Assembly: GCA_002401955.1 (NCBI GenBank)
Contig: NVUQ01000010.1
Span: 1-64,000, forward strand
DNA: 64,000 bases
Source: Flavobacteriales bacterium
Lineage (GTDB): Bacteria; Bacteroidota; Bacteroidia; Flavobacteriales_E; Vicingaceae
Direction: 5' to 3'
A model generated the notes under the pieces. That model saw only the letters and a program-made list of their open reading frames with translations. It was not told the DNA's origin and ran no database searches. The position numbers and the translations under genes were made by a program. Of this stretch, positions 26,807-33,677 are shown piece after piece. Within the stretch, counting starts at the first letter, position 1; the number at the start of each line of letters is the position of its first letter.

Positions 26807-27847
26807 TTAGCGTTTATCAAGCAGATAGTCAAGTTTCAAAGTCTCTTCTAAACTGAAGTTTGGCAAAAATTTCTCTACTTCATCTAAGCCATTTTTTAGA
26901 TTAAATTCACTTTGAGTTTGAGTATAAAAATTACTTTGTTTATGATGATACTTCGCTAAGTATTCTTGCTCTGTTTGTCCGGGAGTAGGAACTAAAATTG
27001 CTTTTTTGTTTAAAGTTAATAAATCCATAATGCTGGTATAACCAGAACGACAGACAATTACTTTACTTTCTTCAATTAGCTGTTGTAACTTAGGAGTATT
27101 AAGATGAGGGTAGACGGTAACATTTTCATTAATTGTTGCTTTCTCTTCTAATGGGGTTCCAGAAACTAAGGCACAATCTAGTTTTGAAGATTTCATTTGT
27201 TCTAGCACCAGTTTTTCAAAAATAGAACGTTGAGGTTCTGGCCCAGAAATTATAGCAAGCACATCGAATTTTTTATCTACAGGATTGCTTTTCTGAAATC
27301 TAGACAATGAGCCAATAAAGTGATGCTTAAATGAAATGCTTTTTAAGTGAGTGAGTTCACCAGACAAATTTTCTGAACCGTTAAAATCAGGAATCCAGCA
27401 ATCATTAAATTTTTCAATTAATGTTTGTGTTATTTTATGTGCCCAATCCTCTGCTATAGGTACTTTTATAAAAAGTTGATGGGTAATAATAATTGATTTT
27501 ACTTTTTTATTCCACAATCCATACCTGTTGTCTGATATCACAATATCGATGTTGTTCTTTTCTAATATCGTTTCTAAGAGTTGGTGCTCTTTTTTGATGA
27601 ATTTGTAAAAGCGAACATTTTTAAAAAACAACTTAATGAAGCTCCCTTGTTCATCAAAAGTAATGTTATAACCTGGAATTACGATAACTTTTAAATTAGG
27701 AAACTCTTGCGTTAATAAAGCTAAAGGGTTTTTATCAGCACCAATAATTACATTAAATCCTAAACGTTGTAATTCTCTAATAATTGGCACGCATCGAGTT
27801 GCATGACCTAAGCCCCAATCCAGAGGACAAACTAATATGTTTTTCAT
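26807..27847 (-). CDS. Glycosyltransferase, GT28/MurG-like fold
   Basis: With the start at 27847 (MKNILVCPLDWGLGHATR) the protein has 346 residues. The upstream ATG at 27880 would overlap the tail of the preceding lpxL remnant. The N-terminal half has the GHATR loop typical of nucleotide-sugar transferases of the MurG/GT28 type, and the C-terminal half has VVCRSGYTSIMDLLTLNKKA and PTPGQTEQEYLA, the UDP-sugar binding region. It probably glycosylates a lipid or envelope precursor. Its position directly behind an lpxL tail suggests it was once the second gene of an lpxL operon. Confidence 0.8.
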   Translation of the reverse strand: MKNILVCPLDWGLGHATRCVPIIRELQRLGFNVIIGADKNPLALLTQEFPNLKVIVIPGYNITFDEQGSFIKLFFKNVRFYKFIKKEHQLLETILEKNNIDIVISDNRYGLWNKKVKSIIITHQLFIKVPIAEDWAHKITQTLIEKFNDCWIPDFNGSENLSGELTHLKSISFKHHFIGSLSRFQKSNPVDKKFDVLAIISGPEPQRSIFEKLVLEQMKSSKLDCALVSGTPLEEKATINENVTVYPHLNTPKLQQLIEESKVIVCRSGYTSIMDLLTLNKKAILVPTPGQTEQEYLAKYHHKQSNFYTQTQSEFNLKNGLDEVEKFLPNFSLEETLKLDYLLDKR

Positions 27848-27849
27848 AC

Positions 27850-28004
27850 TCAATTCTTTAGGTTTCGTTTGTGTTTCCACCTTTTATGCGTCCATAACCA
27901 AAACTCTGGCTGTCCAAGTATGTCCTTTTCTAACAGCCTTGTGTTAAGCTCAGTAATATAACCATAATCAGTTCCTTGAGGACTATCACAAATTAATTTC
28001 AATT
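27850..28004 (-). pseudogene. Truncated lipid A acyltransferase (lpxL/htrB) C-terminal end
   Basis: A minus-strand frame without a start encodes ICDSPQGTDYGYITELNTRL, then LEKDILGQPEFWLWTHKRWK and HKRNLKN before TGA at 27850. The (W/F)WLW(S/T)H(K/R)RWKH pattern is the conserved C terminus of LpxL/HtrB-type lipid A acyltransferases. The rest of the gene is absent: beyond about 28005 the sequence becomes attC-like. The stop lies 2 bp before the glycosyltransferase start, as in an operon. Confidence 0.7.
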
Positions 28005-28038
28005 TTTAATTCAAGATTCAAAAGGGGCTGTGAGTTTT

Positions 28039-28299
28039 GTTTAACACAGTTGTTTAATAGCACCAAAGTAATGAAATTTTGTAGATGTACCATATAGCAG
28101 TAAACAATTAAGTAGGAGAGGAACTAATTAACAGAAGTTATCGGGTGCAGCTTGCAAAACTCTTAGATAATCACCTACAAAATGAATGGTTCTACCTTAC
28201 AAAATTGTCAAAAAGTTAAAATTGCTCGCAACCAAAATGCAACGACCACAATTGTTGTAAAACTTTGTCTATAGATCTTAACTGTTTAGTAGGTTGTCA
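28039..28299 (-). repeat. Long attC-like site (about 260 bp)
   Basis: The ends are GTTTAAC (28039-28045) and GTTGTCA (28293-28299). Its interior is homologous to the site at 16756 over most of its length (AATGAAATTTTGTAGA, GCAGCTTGCAAAACTC, TTACAAAATTGTCAAAAAGT). It lies between the lpxL remnant and the stop of the 199-aa gene. Confidence 0.5.
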
Positions 28300-28317
28300 G
28301 TGGTAATTTTGTTTAAT

Positions 28318-28917
28318 CTAAAAACTCGATTCTGAAGAAATAAGCAGAGTTGTTTTTCTAATCTTACCCTTTCGATATTTAATAACCTTTATTTCGTTGC
28401 CATTGGTACCTATGAATTTCCATTCACCATGTTTTAAATTAGTTGGTTTGTCTTCTCCAACCAGACAAATTAGTGTTCTAAGTCTTATGAATTTCTTATA
28501 TTTTCCATAACCAATCGTTTTGTTCTTATTGTCATATACCATCCAGTAACCTTTGCGATAAGTCCCTTTAAAATAAGGGCTGTAAAACCCTTTTTCAAAA
28601 CTACCATCCTTGTAGTATACAATTTTATATTGATTCTCTTTCTGCTCATAAAAATAGGTTTCTATTTTTTCAATTTCAGACTCGCCAAGGTTTTTCCAAT
28701 CTGTATAGACAAATTGATTGGTAGGTAATTTTTCTATTTCGTAATCGATAATGGAATCCTTATGATACCTAATTATCCTAGTTGTATTTATTTGGTATAA
28801 TGTGGAATCAAAACCCTTAAGTAAGAACTCATTTTGCCATGATGTATCTTGAGCAAAATTAATTTGCAAACTAAGTAGAAATAATATCGTAATACTGTAT
28901 CTCAAATTGTCGGTCAA
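28318..28917 (-). CDS. Exported MORN/YwqK-like protein
   Basis: The 199-residue protein has a signal peptide (MTDNLRYSITILFLLSLQIN, ending NFAQ). The second half has MORN-like strand repeats (YYKDGSFEKGFYSPYFKGTY, GYWMVYDNKNKTIGYGKY, KHGEWKFIGTNGNEIKV), as in proteins often annotated YwqK-family. The function is unknown. It is bounded by attC-like sites (28039-28299 and 29072-29163), so it is a likely cassette. Confidence 0.7.
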   Translation of the reverse strand: MTDNLRYSITILFLLSLQINFAQDTSWQNEFLLKGFDSTLYQINTTRIIRYHKDSIIDYEIEKLPTNQFVYTDWKNLGESEIEKIETYFYEQKENQYKIVYYKDGSFEKGFYSPYFKGTYRKGYWMVYDNKNKTIGYGKYKKFIRLRTLICLVGEDKPTNLKHGEWKFIGTNGNEIKVIKYRKGKIRKTTLLISSESSF

Positions 28918-29071
28918 ATTTCTTTAATAATGAAGTATAATTTAAATAAGCTTACTGCAATCTATGCATCTAAAAATTCTGACTAACGTCAAATTTTTAA
29001 TTTTATAAATCCTCAAAAATTTTCACGTTATCTGTAGAAATTAATCTCGATTTCGTTATGTGAGGAATGTT

Positions 29072-29163
29072 GTACAACGCCCAATCTATGTTTTGGTGTT
29101 GTTTTAAACTTTAGTTTAAAAATGATAAAGCTAAAGCAATATAAAATATAGATGTTGTTGGCA
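29072..29163 (-). repeat. Short attC-like site (92 bp)
   Basis: GTACAACGCCCAATCTATGT and ATATAGATGTTGTTGGCA form inverted arms, with an inner pair AAACTTTAGTTT. The 3' core-like GTTGGCA lies 10 bp from the higA stop. The arms match those of the longer site at 32557 (ATCTATGTTTT / AAAATATAGAT). Confidence 0.65.
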
Positions 29164-29172
29164 AAACGTTTT

Positions 29173-29541
29173 TTATTGGGCTAGCTGATAATCTTTGATT
29201 AAAAGACTTGCCGAAAGGTTGAGCTTATTTGAAAGATTACGAACCATATCAATTGTCAACTTTCTTTTTCTATTTAGGATTTCAGAAACTCTACTTTTCC
29301 CTCCTATTTCTGAAATCAAATCAACTTGTTTTAATTGCATCTCCTCCATTCTTATTTTAATTGCTTCAATTGGATCAGGAGCTTCAATTGGATGATGCTT
29401 TTGTTCGTATTCGTCAATTAGTAAGCCTAATATATCTGCTTCATCACTTTTTTTAGTGCCAATTTTTGCATCAAATATCTTTTCAAGTCGATTTAATGAA
29501 ACTTGGTAATCTGAGTCTGTTTTTATTGGATTAATATTCAT
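29173..29541 (-). CDS. higA: HigA-type antitoxin
   Basis: The 122-residue protein has an N-terminal charged region and a C-terminal XRE-type HTH (LKQVDLISEIGGKSRVSEIL followed by NRKRKLTIDMVRNLSNKLNL). It starts 10 bp after the higB stop; toxin before antitoxin is the usual higBA order. HigA binds HigB and represses the operon. Position between attC-like sites fits the common presence of toxin-antitoxin pairs in integron arrays. Confidence 0.88.
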   Translation of the reverse strand: MNINPIKTDSDYQVSLNRLEKIFDAKIGTKKSDEADILGLLIDEYEQKHHPIEAPDPIEAIKIRMEEMQLKQVDLISEIGGKSRVSEILNRKRKLTIDMVRNLSNKLNLSASLLIKDYQLAQ

Positions 29542-29551
29542 AGCTTATAAT

Positions 29552-29848
29552 TTAAATTGTGTCTGCGTTTATTTTATCATATTCTGCGTGAGTTCCAATA
29601 AAACGGATAAAAGCCCACTGTTTTTCGAAATTGAATTTTACTATTAGACGGTATGAATTTCCTTTAATATTAAATACAATTCGTCCACTTTTAAGAATAC
29701 TAGCATTCGCATAAGTTTTTTTAACATCGTTTGGCGACTTCCAGTTGGAATTTGCAGTAGTATCATGCCAAGTTTTTAAATATTGTTCTGAATCAGCATG
29801 CTTTAACCAATATGTTCTTAACGTACTTTTTGCAAATATTCTTTTCAT
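29552..29848 (-). CDS. higB: HigB-type toxin (RelE fold)
   Basis: The 98-residue protein matches the HigB family: MKRIFAKSTLRTYWLKH at the start, HDTTANSNWKSPNDVKKTYA in the middle and RLIVKFNFEKQWAFIRFIGT plus THAEYDKI at the end. HigB toxins cleave mRNA on the ribosome. It heads the two-gene unit with higA. Confidence 0.88.
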   Translation of the reverse strand: MKRIFAKSTLRTYWLKHADSEQYLKTWHDTTANSNWKSPNDVKKTYANASILKSGRIVFNIKGNSYRLIVKFNFEKQWAFIRFIGTHAEYDKINADTI

Positions 29849-30020
29849 TGTACGGACAAAAGTAGTAAAAAGTTCCCAAATATAGAACTTTTAGTTGGGG
29901 GATCTTTTAATATTGTTATGTAAGCTTCCCCAAAATCAGACCATTTAAAAATAGAATTCGTCAAACGAGGCACGAGAGCCGTAACTCTTTATTTCATAAA
30001 GTTTTACAGCTATTTTTCAA
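29849..30020. other. Upstream region of higBA
   Basis: The stretch holds the higBA promoter region. I see no clear attC-like site on this side. The stretch CGAGGCACGAGAGCCGTAAC (about 29969-29988) is intron-like but cannot be folded with confidence. Confidence 0.35.
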
Positions 30021-30074
30021 CAATCTTGCGGATTTAAGAAGCTTTCGGAAAGAACCGTACGCTTGGTGGTGTGA
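30021..30074 (+). mobile_element. Group II intron domain V-like relic
   Basis: AAGCTTTCGG, AAAGA, then ACCGTACGCTT can form a domain V-type hairpin with an AGC triad at its base and a two- to three-base bulge. It is followed by GGTGGTGTGA, the typical linker to domain VI. The linker is split by the 113-bp element at 30075, and domain VI resumes at 30188 (GAGAGGCC). The reverse transcriptase part is absent. Confidence 0.5.
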
Positions 30075-30187
30075 TACCGATTTGTAATCAAAATGCCCTA
30101 TAATTTCGTTACTCTCATTCTCTGGCTTTGATTATCTATCGGCATTATACAAAAAACATTGTTGGGTATTTTGAAATTAAATTGGTA
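30075..30187 (+). repeat. 113-bp MITE-like palindromic element, copy 4
   Basis: Full length, TACC to GGTA. It lies between GTGTGA and TGAGAGG. If the original text was GTGTGAGAGG, the element duplicated the 3-bp target TGA, which gives a direct view of insertion into the intron relic. Confidence 0.85.
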
Positions 30188-30233
30188 TGAGAGGCCAACT
30201 CCGCTCAGTTATAGGCGGAGCCGTCTACTCGAT
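30188..30233 (+). mobile_element. Group II intron domain VI-like 3' end (copy B)
   Basis: GAGAGGCCAACTCCGCTC, loop AGTTATAG, arm GCGGAG and end CTACTCGATT form a domain VI-type hairpin (CTCCGC/GCGGAG). An A seven bases before a CTACTCGAT terminus is where the branch point would lie. With 30021-30074 it restores a DV-linker-DVI order. Confidence 0.55.
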
Positions 30234-30359
30234 TATGGGTATTTTTATTTTATACTCCAAGCTCATACTTTATCCTACAAATATTAAACGAATATGCCCT
30301 TTTTTCAGAATTCAGTTTATTAGTTATCCAAGTTTAAATTCTCTAACGGCATGAGTTAA

Positions 30360-30387
30360 AATACTTAAGTACAAGTACTTAAGTATT
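30360..30387 (+). promoter_or_regulatory. Perfect 13-bp inverted repeat, operator-like
   Basis: Two 13-bp arms separated by AA form a perfect palindrome in an otherwise AT-rich leader; the sister block at 25090-25112 has a weakened version. It lies 167 bp before the 77-aa gene. Either a regulator dimer site or an RNA hairpin is possible. Confidence 0.45.
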
Positions 30388-30553
30388 AAAAACACGTATT
30401 TATACTCTTGTGTAATTAAAATTATCGTCACATATTTGTAATGTAATTAAAAACAAAACATTCGATTGAGTAGCTACTATCAGTTTTAATTATAAAGGCG
30501 GTATCTGAAAAGCCAATATTAAATAGAGTAAGAACAACTAAAAAATCAAAATT

Positions 30554-30787
30554 ATGAGTTCAGTAAATGAAGACATCAAACAAATGCAAGCACAAATCGA
30601 AAAATACGATTCCGTTACACAATTTGGAGTTAGAGTACAAGTGATTGAAGGACAAGGATCAACAGAAGGAAGTACAGGTTCTATAACTGCTGCTTCTGGT
30701 GGAAAAGTTCAAGGGTCTGGAGGGTCGTATGATGCAGGATGGGAAATTGGAAACTGGGGAGACACATTGACTTTCACAAAGAGATAA
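30554..30787 (+). CDS. Small Gly/Ser-rich protein (77 aa), unknown
   Basis: I do not recognise the family. Residues 1-19 look helical and charged (MSSVNEDIKQMQAQIEKYD), followed by a beta-rich, Gly/Ser/Thr-rich part (VRVQVIEGQGSTEGSTGSIT, GGKVQGSGGSYDAGWEIGNW) ending in GDTLTFTKR. There is no signal peptide. It has its own terminator and shares its upstream block with the hemopexin-repeat unit, so the two units are probably controlled alike. It is flanked on both sides by palindromic element plus domain VI pairs. Confidence 0.7.
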   Translation: MSSVNEDIKQMQAQIEKYDSVTQFGVRVQVIEGQGSTEGSTGSITAASGGKVQGSGGSYDAGWEIGNWGDTLTFTKR

Positions 30788-30810
30788 ATTACTCTTAATT
30801 TAGTTTCGAA

Positions 30811-30860
30811 CGGTAAAACCGATGTGTTTAATACTTTGGTTTTATCGTTTTAATTTTTTC
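30811..30860 (+). terminator. Probable terminator of the 77-aa gene
   Basis: CGGTAAAACC and GGTTTTATCG form a stem with one mismatch, followed by TTTTAATTTTTT, 24 bp after the stop codon. Confidence 0.6.
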
Positions 30861-30869
30861 TCCTGATAA

Positions 30870-30982
30870 TACACATTTGTAATCAAAATGCCCGATAATT
30901 TCGTTACTCTCATTCACAGGCTTTGATTATCTATCGGCATTATACAAAAAACATTGTTGGGTATTTTGAAATTAAATTGGTA
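30870..30982 (+). repeat. 113-bp MITE-like palindromic element, copy 5
   Basis: Full length with a slightly altered left end (TACACATTTG instead of TACCGATTTG). It is joined to a third domain VI-like copy at 30983. Confidence 0.85.
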
Positions 30983-31029
30983 TGAGAGGCGAACTCCACT
31001 CAGTTATAGGCGGAGCCGCCTACTCGATT
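30983..31029 (+). mobile_element. Group II intron domain VI-like 3' end (copy C)
   Basis: GAGAGGCGAACTCCACTC, AGTTATAG, GCGGAG and CTACTCGATT repeat copies A and B, but the downstream sequence is different: it enters the minus-strand UPF0158 gene, whose last codons it encodes. Confidence 0.5.
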
Positions 31030-31461
31030 GTGCGTAGGCTTTCTGCGTTCTAATTCGTTTTCTACTCTTTTTTCAATTTCTTTTTGTTTAAAATCAAACC
31101 AAGCTTGCCTAAAATCAGATTTGTCAATGAAGTGGTTGAAATTCTGAAATGGTTTTTTATTAGCTAAAGCATTTTCCAATTCCGACTTAAAACCTTCGTC
31201 AGGTAATTGCTCAACAAATCGTTCCATTAATTTAAAACTCTCAAAACTTTGTAAAACCTCAATTTTTATAAAATTCGCTTTATGCTTTTCTACTTTTTCT
31301 AAATTAGTTCTAAAAGCCTCTCTAAAATCATCTTCGTCTATGATATGAGATAAGCTAGGTATTGTTACTATTTCATTAGTTTTAAAATTGTAATAACAGT
31401 CAAATCCGGAGTCTAATTCTTGTGCGATATTCGTTACGATATTTTGTTTAAGATTATCCAA
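31000..31461 (-). CDS. UPF0158-family protein with altered C terminus
   Basis: The 153-residue protein matches UPF0158 in order and spacing (ITIPSLS-like start of the fold, FKLMERFVEQLPDEGFKSEL, ALANKKPFQNFNHFIDKSDF, RQAWFDFKQKEIEKRVENEL). Its function is unknown. The last dozen residues (PTHNRVGGSAYN) are encoded by the domain VI-like copy C, so the native end was probably replaced. It overlaps the DUF3024 gene by 8 bp; both seem to belong to one cassette. Confidence 0.75.
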   Translation of the reverse strand: MDNLKQNIVTNIAQELDSGFDCYYNFKTNEIVTIPSLSHIIDEDDFREAFRTNLEKVEKHKANFIKIEVLQSFESFKLMERFVEQLPDEGFKSELENALANKKPFQNFNHFIDKSDFRQAWFDFKQKEIEKRVENELERRKPTHNRVGGSAYN

Positions 31462-31798
31462 AAAAACAAGCGTGTTTATCTTCTTTTATAATTTCTATTA
31501 TCTTGTCCAAATATGTGGATTCAGGAAAAGGTTCGTAAATATTCCATTTTCCACTTGCTCGCATCCAATATAAATTCCATTCTTTTCTGGATTTATAATA
31601 TCGGATTTTAGCAAATTCAATTTGTTGTTTTTCTTTTGGGTCGCTCCAATCAGGACGAATTTCAAATAAGATTACATTTTCCCCATCATATGAATATCCA
31701 ATATCGACTTGTTCCCGAATTTTAATATTTTCAGGTCGTAGTGATTCTACACAATTTTTTATTGTGGATTCATTTATATCAATCGTTTTATTTGTCAT
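31454..31798 (-). CDS. DUF3024 protein
   Basis: The 114-residue protein has the DUF3024 pattern: RPENIKIREQVDIGYSYDG, then IEFAKIRYYKSRKEWNLYWM, RASGKWNIYEPFPES near the end. No reaction is known. It precedes and overlaps the UPF0158 gene and starts 24 bp past the attC-like core at 31823. Confidence 0.75.
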   Translation of the reverse strand: MTNKTIDINESTIKNCVESLRPENIKIREQVDIGYSYDGENVILFEIRPDWSDPKEKQQIEFAKIRYYKSRKEWNLYWMRASGKWNIYEPFPESTYLDKIIEIIKEDKHACFFG

Positions 31799-31822
31799 TC
31801 ATTTACAGTTTTTTCAGCTTAC

Positions 31823-31907
31823 GTACAACGCTATTCTATGTTTTCGTTTTGTTGAAACCAAATGTACAGTAATCAGCCAACATAATGAAATATAGAAATT
31901 GTTAGGT
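31823..31907 (-). repeat. Short attC-like site (85 bp)
   Basis: ACAACGCTATTCTATGTTTTC and GAAATATAGAAATTGTTAGG form imperfect inverted arms, ending in a consensus core GTTAGGT (31901-31907). The stop codon of the next minus-strand gene (TAA, 31902-31904) is part of that core. The site is nearly identical to 17424-17508, 14 kb away. Confidence 0.7.
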
Positions 31908-32543
31908 ATATTTTTTAGATTTCTTTATTGATCCATCCTTCTTGAACCAAATCCATTCTCCAACTTTCTTTCCATTCTCATATTGTCCTTTGATTTGAAT
32001 TTTTCCATTTTTGTAGTACCTATTAAGGGCTTTGTCATATTTACCATTTGAATTTCTGCAAAATTCTATTTTTGGTTGTCCTCTATGAGAACCCGAGTTA
32101 GCATAAAAATAAAAATTTGTATAGCAGTATTCTTGCCTAGGAGGTATTCCTGTAAACCCAGTATACATAAATTTGTCCCAGTCGTTGTCAGGAATATATC
32201 TAACTTCAGTATAGGGTTCACCTTTTTTGAATTGAGTTAAAATTCTTGTTTGTGATTGTTTGTATGGAACAAACTCTTTAAATAGAATTAAATTTTCTTT
32301 GTTATATGTTTCACAAAAACCTATAGAAACTTCCTCAACTTCTTTTGTTTTCGGGTTTATTGTACTGTATTTCCATCCTTCAAACCTTGAACTATCTTTA
32401 GTCAGGAATATTTTTTTATACTCTAATTTAATGAAATCAGAATCTTTTTCAGCTTGGTATCTCAAAGAATCTGGAAGAGCTATTTGTGAAGAACAGAATG
32501 AACTGAATAAAATGATAGATGCTATGAGAAAACTATATTTCAT
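31902..32543 (-). CDS. Exported MORN/YwqK-like protein
   Basis: The 213-residue protein has a signal peptide (MKYSFLIASIILFSSFCSSQ). The C-terminal part has MORN-like repeats (YYKNGKIQIKGQYENGKKVG, EWIWFKKDGSIKKSKKY). The function is unknown. Both edges touch attC-like cores: the start lies 13 bp from ACCTAAC at 32557, and the stop lies inside the core at 31901. This is the clearest single-gene cassette in the window. Confidence 0.75.
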   Translation of the reverse strand: MKYSFLIASIILFSSFCSSQIALPDSLRYQAEKDSDFIKLEYKKIFLTKDSSRFEGWKYSTINPKTKEVEEVSIGFCETYNKENLILFKEFVPYKQSQTRILTQFKKGEPYTEVRYIPDNDWDKFMYTGFTGIPPRQEYCYTNFYFYANSGSHRGQPKIEFCRNSNGKYDKALNRYYKNGKIQIKGQYENGKKVGEWIWFKKDGSIKKSKKYT

Positions 32544-32556
32544 AAATTTTTATTAT

Positions 32557-32764
32557 ACCTAACGACAGTCTGACGGCCAATCTATGTTTTTGTAGGGCGA
32601 TTTAAAAGTACATATTTTCGTTTAGCTAATTAGCCAAAGCTTTGGCTTTGGGGTTTAACTTTTTTCTGATAAAACGTCAAAACAAAGTTTTGGCAGAGTT
32701 TATTAATTGCTTTACTGTACCAAATTACTACCAATTGCCCTATAAAATATAGATGATGTTGGGT
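32557..32764 (-). repeat. Long attC-like site (208 bp) with consensus cores
   Basis: ACCTAAC (32557-32563) and GTTGGGT (32758-32764) both fit the RYYYAAC / GTTRRRY consensus. The arms AATCTATGTTTTTGTAGGGC and GCCCTATAAAATATAGAT pair with internal unpaired bases. The centre contains further inverted repeats (CCAAAGCTTTGG, AAACGTC..). It separates two minus-strand genes. Confidence 0.7.
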
Positions 32765-32779
32765 ATTGTTTTGACATTT

Positions 32780-33421
32780 TTAAAGTGCTGAACAACAATC
32801 AATCATCATAATCTTCTGTTCCAATAAGTCAGTTTTAATCTGATGAACATAACTATTTAATTCCTTTCTCTGATTTTTATTTTCAAATTCAATGAGTTGA
32901 TTAGATATAGAATCTTTTACTTTTATTAAGTCAGCATTAGTCCCCCAACTAAATAGGATTAATTCACAGTTCTCAGCTCGAAATTCATTATATATGTTTA
33001 GATGAAGCATATTCGAATTGTTGATTAAATTATATTCAGTTTGTCCAATCTCAAATATTCTATCTCCAACAAAAAAACTTATATTTTCAACTAGCTTAAT
33101 GGATTTAATATGGCTTTTAGGTATCTTTATATGAGAGCCAACAATCGCAAAGTCTAAATTAAAGTTCTCGTTAATATTTAGGGTTTTAATTTCCTGATAT
33201 AATATTAGGGAAGTGTCATTTTCGTTTTCAATTATGTAGTCAAGAAAGGTCTCTGTTTTTGGATCAAACTTGTCCTCATAGCTATAAAAGTAGAAGTAAC
33301 CTTGTACGTTGTTTTTATTGTCTAATTCAATGTTAACTTTAAACCTAAATGCGTTTCCTGCATCGGCATAACAAGAAGTCAATAAACTGAAAACTGATAA
33401 TATTAAAAGAATTAATTTCAT
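32780..33421 (-). CDS. Hypothetical lipoprotein or exported protein
   Basis: With the start at 33421 the product has 213 residues and begins MKLILLILSVFSLLTSCYAD, a lipoprotein-type signal (LTSC). The ATG at 33445 would reach into the attC-like core. The body is beta-rich with no family I recognise (VNIELDNKNNVQGYFYFYSY near the start, MMIDCCSAL at the end). Sites at 32557 and 33434 flank it, so it is a likely cassette. Confidence 0.7.
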   Translation of the reverse strand: MKLILLILSVFSLLTSCYADAGNAFRFKVNIELDNKNNVQGYFYFYSYEDKFDPKTETFLDYIIENENDTSLILYQEIKTLNINENFNLDFAIVGSHIKIPKSHIKSIKLVENISFFVGDRIFEIGQTEYNLINNSNMLHLNIYNEFRAENCELILFSWGTNADLIKVKDSISNQLIEFENKNQRKELNSYVHQIKTDLLEQKIMMIDCCSAL

Positions 33422-33433
33422 AGATGTAATAAT

Positions 33434-33673
33434 GCCTAACGCCACAATATGTAACGTGCCGTATGTTTATTCAATACTTAAAAGTAATAATTTTTGCCAA
33501 AGCAGCAGTTTACTACTAAACAAATAAAGCGAAGCCAAGCAAACCTAACCAAGCTAGGATTCAACTTGCAGAAATTAGCAAGAAAGCACTAGCAAAAATT
33601 ATGGAATAAACCACAAAAGCCGATTAAAATAAAAAAGCTAAAGGCAGGGCATATTATATATTGAATGTTAGCA
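33434..33673 (-). repeat. Long attC-like site (240 bp)
   Basis: GCCTAAC (33434-33440) fits the inverse core consensus. The far end is GTTAGCA, next to the stop of the zeta-like gene. CAATATGTAACGTGCC and GGCATATTATATATTG pair as arms. The interior (CACTAGCAAAAATTATGG) is shared with the sites at 34803 and 15892. Confidence 0.65.
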
Positions 33674-33677
33674 AATG

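Larger units (their letters stand above)
30188..30496 (+). repeat. 310-bp upstream block, copy B (before the 77-aa gene)
   Basis: Collinear with 24921-25230. It contains a perfect inverted repeat at 30360-30387 with 13-bp arms (AATACTTAAGTAC and GTACTTAAGTATT) around AA, which looks like an operator. It ends 57 bp before the ATG at 30554. Confidence 0.8.

Noticed and set aside
30554-30787. Known toxin or bacteriocin call for the 77-aa Gly-rich protein
   Set aside because: It has no leader, double-glycine site or immunity-type neighbour, and the composition alone does not support it.
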